Shown one piece after another: positions 58,390 to 64,000 of a stretch of 64,000 nucleotides of DNA; position 1 is the first letter of the stretch, and each line of letters begins with the position of its first letter. The notes below the pieces were generated by a model, which saw nothing but the letters and a program-made list of their open reading frames with translations, ran no database searches and was not told the DNA's origin. Source of the stretch: Dehalococcoidia bacterium (GTDB lineage: Bacteria > Chloroflexota > Dehalococcoidia > E44-bin15); contig DATKYK010000044.1 of NCBI GenBank assembly GCA_035528575.1, positions 1 through 64,000 on the forward strand, read 5' to 3'. The translations under genes and the position numbers were made by a program.

Positions 58390-59739
58390 TTGATCAAGGA
58401 GCGCCTTGACCGCCAGCCTGAGAGCCTGCTTATCAGCGGTGGTCGTATAATCGACCCCTCGCAGAACTACGATGCCATTGGCGACCTTTTTATCGCCGAT
58501 GGTAAGATCCGCTGGCTCAGCACGGAGAAGAGCGAACCAGCACCTGAGAACTGCCAGATAGTCCATGCCAGGGGGATGGCAGTCTGCCCCGGGTTTATCG
58601 ACATTCACTGCCACCTGCGCCAGCCTGGATTCGAGGAGAAGGAGACCATCTATACAGGTACCCGCGCCGCAGCCAGGGGCGGGTTCACCACCGTTTGCTG
58701 CATGCCTAACACCGAGCCGCCTTTAGATACCGGAGCTACGGTGCAATACATTATGGAGGTAGCTGCCAACGAAGGTGTGGTCCGCGTCCTGCCAGTTGGT
58801 TGTGTTAGCAGAGACAGGGCAGGAAGCGAGCTCGCCGACCTCGGCGAGCTTTCCACATGCGGAGTTATAGGCTTCAGCGACGATGGCAACCCGGTAGCCG
58901 ACCCCTTGCTCATGCGGCGCGCCCTGGAGTACAGCAGGGGCTCCGGTTTACCTGTTATCGATCACTGCGAAGACCTAAACCTCAGCGCGGGGGGGGTGAT
59001 GAACGAGGGCGCAGTGGCGAGCCGACTGGCGCTTAAAGGAACACCACCTGCCGCTGAGGAGGATATGGTCGCCAGGGATATTGAGCTGGCAAGGGCAACC
59101 GGCGGCAGGCTGCACATCGCTCATGTGAGCACCGCCGGCTCGGTTGCGCTCATCCGCCGTGCCAAAGGTGAGGGCGTTTGGGTTACTGCGGAGGTAACCC
59201 CACATCATCTAACCCTGACCGAGGAGGCGGTTGCTGGCTACAACACCAACGCCAAGGTGAACCCTCCGCTCAGAACAGCGCGGGATGTCCAGGCACTCAT
59301 CGAAGGCCTGAAAGAGGGGGTGATCGATGCCATAGCCACCGACCATGCTCCGCACACCGTCGAGGACAAGATGTGCCAGTTCGACCAGGCTCCCTTTGGC
59401 ATCAGCGGATTCGAGACCGCATTGGGCAGCCTAATGGGGCTGGTGCACCAAGGAAGGATCGATCTGGTGACACTTATCTCGAAACTTACGCACGGGCCGG
59501 CATCGTTCCTGAGTCGAGATGACCTGGGTACGCTAAAGGCCGGTGCCACGGCCGATGTCACAATATTCGACCCCGATGCTGAGTGGACGGTTGACCCCTC
59601 AACGTTCGCTTCCAAGGGCAAAAACACCCCCCTTAGCGGCTATGTTCTTAAAGGCAGGGTGATGCTCACAGTGGTCGGGGGGACGGTAGCGTATAGCAAC
59701 AACACGACTCCTATTAACTTGAAGGGCAGAAACAGATAA
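58390..59739 (+). CDS. pyrC: Dihydroorotase, type I
   Basis: About 449 residues. Metal ligands in DIHCHLRQPG, CCMPNTEPP, the His/Asp set near DHCEDLNL, IAHVSTAGS and ATDHAPHTVEDK. It cyclises carbamoyl aspartate. TTG 58390 is chosen because GAGG stands five bases upstream; GTG 58384 (two codons earlier) is the alternative without a Shine-Dalgarno. Lies 18 bp after pyrB, consistent with an operon. Confidence 0.94.
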   Translation: MIKERLDRQPESLLISGGRIIDPSQNYDAIGDLFIADGKIRWLSTEKSEPAPENCQIVHARGMAVCPGFIDIHCHLRQPGFEEKETIYTGTRAAARGGFTTVCCMPNTEPPLDTGATVQYIMEVAANEGVVRVLPVGCVSRDRAGSELADLGELSTCGVIGFSDDGNPVADPLLMRRALEYSRGSGLPVIDHCEDLNLSAGGVMNEGAVASRLALKGTPPAAEEDMVARDIELARATGGRLHIAHVSTAGSVALIRRAKGEGVWVTAEVTPHHLTLTEEAVAGYNTNAKVNPPLRTARDVQALIEGLKEGVIDAIATDHAPHTVEDKMCQFDQAPFGISGFETALGSLMGLVHQGRIDLVTLISKLTHGPASFLSRDDLGTLKAGATADVTIFDPDAEWTVDPSTFASKGKNTPLSGYVLKGRVMLTVVGGTVAYSNNTTPINLKGRNR

Positions 59740-59927
59740 CGGGGTATCCCGGACTAGATAGGGCAGGCTGAACTACATAGGGTAGGCTGGAGCCGATGCT
59801 CCAGTCACGAATGAGGTAGGAATAACAATGTCCAAGCAATCTGAAGCATCCTTCATCGGCTCGTGCCCAATCATAATCGGGCAGGCGGCAGCGCGGTGTT
59901 TATATACAAACGGCGAAGGAGGTTTAT

Positions 59928-62900
59928 TTGCCCAGGCGCAATGATATCAACAAGGTAATGATCATCGGTTCCGGGCCCATCATCATCGGCCAGGCCTGCG
60001 AGTTTGACTATTCGGGCACCCAGGCTTGCAAGGCGCTCAGAAAACTGGGGTATGAGATCGTGCTGGTCAACTCAAACCCCGCCACCATCATGACCGACCC
60101 CGGCATGGCCGACGCGACCTACATCGAACCACTCAACCTGGAGACCCTGACCAGGATTATAGAGAAGGAACGCCCTGACGCCCTGCTTCCGAACCTGGGC
60201 GGACAGTCAGGGCTGAACCTATCCTCGGAACTGGCCAGGGCGGGAGTGCTGGAGAAATACGGGGTAAGGGTAATCGGGGTAAACATCGATGCCATAGAGC
60301 GCGGCGAGGACCGTCAGGTCTTCAAGGATACAATGAATAGCATCGGTCTTGAGATGCCCAAGAGCGAGATCGCCCGCAGCATCGAGGAGATGGAAGTAAT
60401 CGTTGGGAAGCTCGGATTCCCGGTCGTGCTTCGCCCCGCCTACACCATGGGTGGCACCGGAGGCGGGCTGGTCTACAACCTGGAGGAACTGCGCACGGTG
60501 GGCAGTCGCGGCCTGTCGGCTAGCCTGGTGGGACAGGTGCTGGTGGAGGAGTCCGTCCTGGGATGGGAGGAGTTGGAGCTGGAAGTGGTGCGTGATGCCA
60601 GGGGCCAGAAGATCACCGTCTGTTTTATCGAGAATGTCGACGCCATGGGTGTGCACACCGGAGATTCATGCTGCACAGCGCCCATGTTAACTATCGACCC
60701 TGAACTACAGCAACGCCTGCAGAAATACTCCTACGAAATTGTCGATGCCATCGAGGTCACTGGTGGCAGCAACATTCAATTTGCCCATGATCCGGAGACC
60801 GGACGGGTGGTGGTGATCGAGATTAATCCACGCACCTCGCGCTCATCGGCACTGGCATCAAAGGCAACCGGGTTCCCGATTGCGATGGTGTCCTCCATGC
60901 TGGCAGCGGGCCTGACCCTGGACGAGATACCCTACTGGCGGGACGGGACACTGGATAAGTATACCCCCTCCGGTGACTACGTGGTGGTGAAATTTGCCCG
61001 CTGGGCCTTTGAGAAATTCAAGGGCGCCGAAGACAAGCTCGGTACACAGATGCGTGCTGTTGGCGAGGTCATGAGCATTGGGAAGAGCTACAAAGAAGCC
61101 TTTCAAAAGGCCATCCGCTCGCTGGAAAATGGTCGCTACGGCCTGGGCTTCGCCAAGGACTTTCACAACAAGTCGCTGGAGGAACTGATGGATATGCTAC
61201 GCCAGCCCTCCAGCGAACGGCAGTTCATCATGTATGAAGCCCTGCGCAAGGGGGCAGATATAAGCGACCTCTGTAAGCGGACTTTTATAAAATCATGGTT
61301 CATCCAGCAGATGAAGGAGCTGGTGGACCTGGAGGAGCAGTTACTGAAGCACAAAGGCAAGCTGCTGCCGGACGAGCTCCTGGTACAGGCCAAGAAGGAT
61401 GGCTTCGCCGACAGGTATCTGTCCCAAATCCTCGGATTGCCGGAAATGGAGATACGAGCCAGGCGCACCGCCCTCGGCGTCGTTGAGGGATGGGAACCGG
61501 TGCCGGTAAGCGGTGTGGAGGACGCTGCCTATTACTTCTCCACCTACAACGCTCCGGACAAGGTGGGAGTCAGCTCGGCGCGGAAGGTCATGGTGTTGGG
61601 TGGAGGCCCGAACCGTATCGGCCAGGGGATTGAGTTCGACTACTGCTGCGTGCATGCAGCATTCGCCCTGCGTGATGAGGGCATCGAGTCCGTTATGGTG
61701 AACTGCAACCCCGAGACCGTATCCACCGACTATGATACCTCAAACAAGCTGTACTTCGAGCCGCTTACTGTGGAAGACGTTCTGGCCATCTACGAGAAGG
61801 AGAAGCCGGAGGGCATCATCTGCCAGTTCGGAGGCCAGACGCCCCTCGATATCGCAGGCGAACTTGAGGCGGCAGGGGTCAAGATCCTGGGCACAAGCCC
61901 TGAGACCATTGACCTTGCCGAGGACCGCGACCGATTCCGAAAGATCATGAGAGAACTGGGTATCCCCGAGCCTGAGTCCGGCATGGCCAGCAACATGGAC
62001 CAGGCCCTAGCCATTGCCCAGGATATCGGCTACCCACTGATAGTCCGCCCATCCTACGTTCTTGGTGGGCGCGCTATGGAGGTGGTGCATGATGAGGAAA
62101 TGCTGCGGGAGTATGTTGAGGCTGCGGTGGTCATCTCTCCCAAGCGCCCGATTCTGATCGACAAGTTCCTGGATAATGCCATTGAGGCCGAGGCTGATGC
62201 CATCGCCGATGGGACCGATGCCTTCGTGCCGGCTGTCATGGAGCATATCGAGTTCGCCGGAATTCACTCCGGTGACTCCGCCTGCGTGATCCCGCCGGTC
62301 AGCATTCCCCAAAAACATATAGACACCATCGAGGAGTACACCAAGAAGATCGCAGTGGAACTGAATATCGTGGGTCTGATGAACATCCAGTATGCCATCT
62401 ATGAGGATAGGGTGTACATCCTGGAGGCAAACCCACGGGCCAGTCGCACCGTGCCGCTGGTAAGCAAGGTCTGCAGCATACCTATGGCACGCATAGCCAC
62501 CCAGGTGATATTGGGGAAGAAGCTGAGCGAGCTGAACCTGCAGCGCAGGCCAATCCCGCACTTCGGTGTCAAGGAGGCGGTCTTCCCCTTCGACATGTTC
62601 CCCGAGGTAGACCCCGTGCTCGGCCCCGAGATGCGCTCGACGGGAGAGGTGTTGGGCATGGCTGAAAATGCAGGCCTTGCCTATTACAAGGCTCAGGAGG
62701 CGGCCAAACAGCGCCTGCCTATGGAGGGCACTGTCCTCATTACCGTGTCCGAACTCGACCGAACTCGTGCCCTGGAAGTAGCTCGGCGTTTCTCCGAACT
62801 CGGGTTTGCCCTCAAAGCCACGGTGGGGACTCGGAATTACCTGGCTGAGCATGGCATCGATTCAGAGCTTATTCTGAAGAGACATGAGGGCAGTCCTAAC

Positions 62901-63140
62901 ATAACAGACGCAATAGCTAACGGTGAGATTCAGCTCGTCGTCAATACGCCCAGCGGCAAGCTGAGTGTTTGGGACGACTCCTATATCAGAAAGGCAGCGA
63001 TCAAATACAAGGTGCCCTATATCACCACCACCACGGCAGCGGTTTCGGCCGCTAAAGGAATTGCCGCCCTCCGGAAAGGACACGGCGAGGTCAGGAGTCT
63101 TCAGGAATACCATGCAGACATCGGATACGGCCCGCGGTAA
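59928..63140 (+). CDS. carB: Carbamoyl-phosphate synthase large subunit
   Basis: 1070 residues, full length. Two ATP-grasp halves (about 1-400 and 545-935): GSGPIIIGQACEFDYSG and GGGPNRIGQGIEFDYCC mark their starts, an oligomerisation domain lies between, and an MGS-like allosteric domain (about 940-1070) ends it. It makes carbamoyl phosphate for PyrB. TTG start with AAGGAGG five bases upstream. The small subunit gene carA is not in this window although carB is in the operon; the 188 bp before carB hold only a CTGGAGC/GCTCCAG hairpin (about 59790-59805). Confidence 0.96.
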   Translation: MPRRNDINKVMIIGSGPIIIGQACEFDYSGTQACKALRKLGYEIVLVNSNPATIMTDPGMADATYIEPLNLETLTRIIEKERPDALLPNLGGQSGLNLSSELARAGVLEKYGVRVIGVNIDAIERGEDRQVFKDTMNSIGLEMPKSEIARSIEEMEVIVGKLGFPVVLRPAYTMGGTGGGLVYNLEELRTVGSRGLSASLVGQVLVEESVLGWEELELEVVRDARGQKITVCFIENVDAMGVHTGDSCCTAPMLTIDPELQQRLQKYSYEIVDAIEVTGGSNIQFAHDPETGRVVVIEINPRTSRSSALASKATGFPIAMVSSMLAAGLTLDEIPYWRDGTLDKYTPSGDYVVVKFARWAFEKFKGAEDKLGTQMRAVGEVMSIGKSYKEAFQKAIRSLENGRYGLGFAKDFHNKSLEELMDMLRQPSSERQFIMYEALRKGADISDLCKRTFIKSWFIQQMKELVDLEEQLLKHKGKLLPDELLVQAKKDGFADRYLSQILGLPEMEIRARRTALGVVEGWEPVPVSGVEDAAYYFSTYNAPDKVGVSSARKVMVLGGGPNRIGQGIEFDYCCVHAAFALRDEGIESVMVNCNPETVSTDYDTSNKLYFEPLTVEDVLAIYEKEKPEGIICQFGGQTPLDIAGELEAAGVKILGTSPETIDLAEDRDRFRKIMRELGIPEPESGMASNMDQALAIAQDIGYPLIVRPSYVLGGRAMEVVHDEEMLREYVEAAVVISPKRPILIDKFLDNAIEAEADAIADGTDAFVPAVMEHIEFAGIHSGDSACVIPPVSIPQKHIDTIEEYTKKIAVELNIVGLMNIQYAIYEDRVYILEANPRASRTVPLVSKVCSIPMARIATQVILGKKLSELNLQRRPIPHFGVKEAVFPFDMFPEVDPVLGPEMRSTGEVLGMAENAGLAYYKAQEAAKQRLPMEGTVLITVSELDRTRALEVARRFSELGFALKATVGTRNYLAEHGIDSELILKRHEGSPNITDAIANGEIQLVVNTPSGKLSVWDDSYIRKAAIKYKVPYITTTTAAVSAAKGIAALRKGHGEVRSLQEYHADIGYGPR

Positions 63141-63192
63141 AGTATATTGCTTAGATTTGAATAGTCGAGGGAGAAAGATAAAAGGTGTTTAA

Positions 63193-63954
63193 TTGAGGCA
63201 AGTCACCGCACCCGTCCTGTCCAACGATGAGATCATGCCCGGCATCCACCTTCTCTGGGCAGAGGCTCCCCAGATTGTCTCTGATGCTAAGCCAGGGCAG
63301 TTTGTAATGGTGCGCAGCGGTGAAGACCATGACCCACTGCTCCGACGACCGTTTAGCATCCACCGGGTGGGGGAAAGCGGTGCGCTCGGCCTGCTGTTTG
63401 AGGTGGTGGGGCAGGGCACACGCTGGCTCGCCCAGCGCAAGGCAGGGGAATCAGTCGACCTTCTGGGACCACTGGGGCGGGGTTTCGAGGTTCGATCTCA
63501 AATGCTGCTCCTGGTTGCCGGGGGGATCGGGATCGCACCCCTCGTCTTCCTCGCCGAAAGGACCGCAGCCGACGGGCGAAGGGTGACCCTGCTCATAGGA
63601 GCGAAGGCTGCGGACGAGGTCTACCCTCACCACCTTTTGCCGCCTTATATCAAACCTATTATAGTCACCGAGGACGGCTCGATGGGCCAGCGGGGGCTGG
63701 TAACCGACCTCCTGGTCGGCACTGCTGCATTTCACCGGGAGGCAGAGCAAATCATCGCCTGCGGACCGATTTCTATGTATAAGGCGATTTCCCAGCTAAC
63801 TGGACTGGAAGGGAGATCGGTTCTGGTCTCCATGGAGGCGAGGATGGGATGCGGTTTTGGTGGCTGCGCCGGCTGCGCTATCGAAACCAGACGAGGCCTG
63901 AAGCTAGTTTGTCGAGACGGGCCCGTATTTGAGTTAAGCGACCTCATTTGGTAA
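63193..63954 (+). CDS. pyrK: Dihydroorotate dehydrogenase electron-transfer subunit
   Basis: 253 residues. FAD-binding RRPFSIHRV, NAD-binding GGIGIAPLVFLA, and a [2Fe-2S] site with C-x4-C-x2-C (MGCGFGGCAGC) and a later Cys in LVCRDGPVF. It passes electrons from PyrD (type 1B) to NAD. TTG start, AAAGG upstream. Its stop is 26 bp before the next ATG. Confidence 0.93.
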   Translation: MRQVTAPVLSNDEIMPGIHLLWAEAPQIVSDAKPGQFVMVRSGEDHDPLLRRPFSIHRVGESGALGLLFEVVGQGTRWLAQRKAGESVDLLGPLGRGFEVRSQMLLLVAGGIGIAPLVFLAERTAADGRRVTLLIGAKAADEVYPHHLLPPYIKPIIVTEDGSMGQRGLVTDLLVGTAAFHREAEQIIACGPISMYKAISQLTGLEGRSVLVSMEARMGCGFGGCAGCAIETRRGLKLVCRDGPVFELSDLIW

Positions 63955-63980
63955 TTACGGGCTAAAAGGGGGTAAAACAT

Positions 63981-64000
63981 ATGGTGATTACCAGGAAAAT
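63981..64000 (+). CDS. Start of a truncated gene, probably pyrD
   Basis: ATG at 63981 with AAAGGGGGTAA upstream; only six codons (MVITRK) are inside the window. After pyrK the expected gene is dihydroorotate dehydrogenase 1B (pyrD); the product is inferred from context only. Confidence 0.5.

Overview
The window looks like a bacterial chromosome segment from a strictly anaerobic lineage. The best guess is Chloroflexota, class Dehalococcoidia. This is inferred from the mix of CFI-box C-terminal surface proteins, tandem universal stress proteins, family III CoA transferases, a DUF362 ferredoxin, DAHP synthase next to AroH, and the compact housekeeping operons. No rRNA, tRNA or CRISPR array was recognised, so the taxonomy is not proven.

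The left third (about 1-20 kb) is AT-richer, loosely packed accessory DNA. It holds secreted or surface proteins: a von Willebrand A-like protein and a beta-helix protein, both ending in the same CFI-box domain, and a Thr-Pro-stalked pilin-like protein. It also holds a DUF362 Fe-S protein, two alpha/beta hydrolases, a flavin reductase, dodecin, a zinc-ribbon protein, two tandem-UspA proteins, a LOG-family protein, a beta-CASP nuclease and an Old Yellow Enzyme-type oxidoreductase. Decayed remnants lie between them: a DUF166-like start joined to an IS110-type transposase tail, an aspartate/glutamate racemase 3' end, and a piece of a geranylgeranyl-reductase-like flavoprotein. A roughly 75-150 bp promoter cassette carrying the palindrome TGTCC-N-GGACA occurs three times and sits directly before both tandem-Usp genes.

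From about 20 kb to the right end the DNA is denser, more GC-rich and mostly housekeeping. The order is: a phosphodiesterase and an Smr protein (minus strand); RNase PH, two CoA transferases, a CAAX-type protease, AroH and AroF; RibF, TyrS, a class V aminotransferase and SerA; LigA, flavodoxin, Pth, LOG protein, enolase, a 2-hydroxyacyl-CoA dehydratase-like protein and GAPDH; a membrane protein, a B12 radical SAM protein, an Mrp ATPase and an MBL hydrolase; a minus-strand operon of an ion channel, UspA, two TrkA-type subunits and PheA; PdxS/PdxT, GNAT and an Ycf45/SpoIIIAA-like ATPase with R3H domain. That run is followed by a low-GC cassette of two DUF488 genes and a dual-OB-like gene, and then Tmk.

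The right end is a pyrimidine operon: pyrR, pyrB, pyrC, carB, pyrK and the first codons of a probable pyrD. It is preceded by a readable PyrR attenuator in which antiterminator and terminator share a strand and the pyrR Shine-Dalgarno lies inside the terminator stem. A 56-residue Cys-rich protein is encoded in the leader between promoter and attenuator. PyrB carries a C-terminal zinc module resembling that of the regulatory chain PyrI.

The least explained items are the DUF488/DUF488/dual-OB cassette, the channel operon with a non-canonical selectivity filter, the repeated Usp promoter cassette, and a promoter/terminator leader before the first surface protein.
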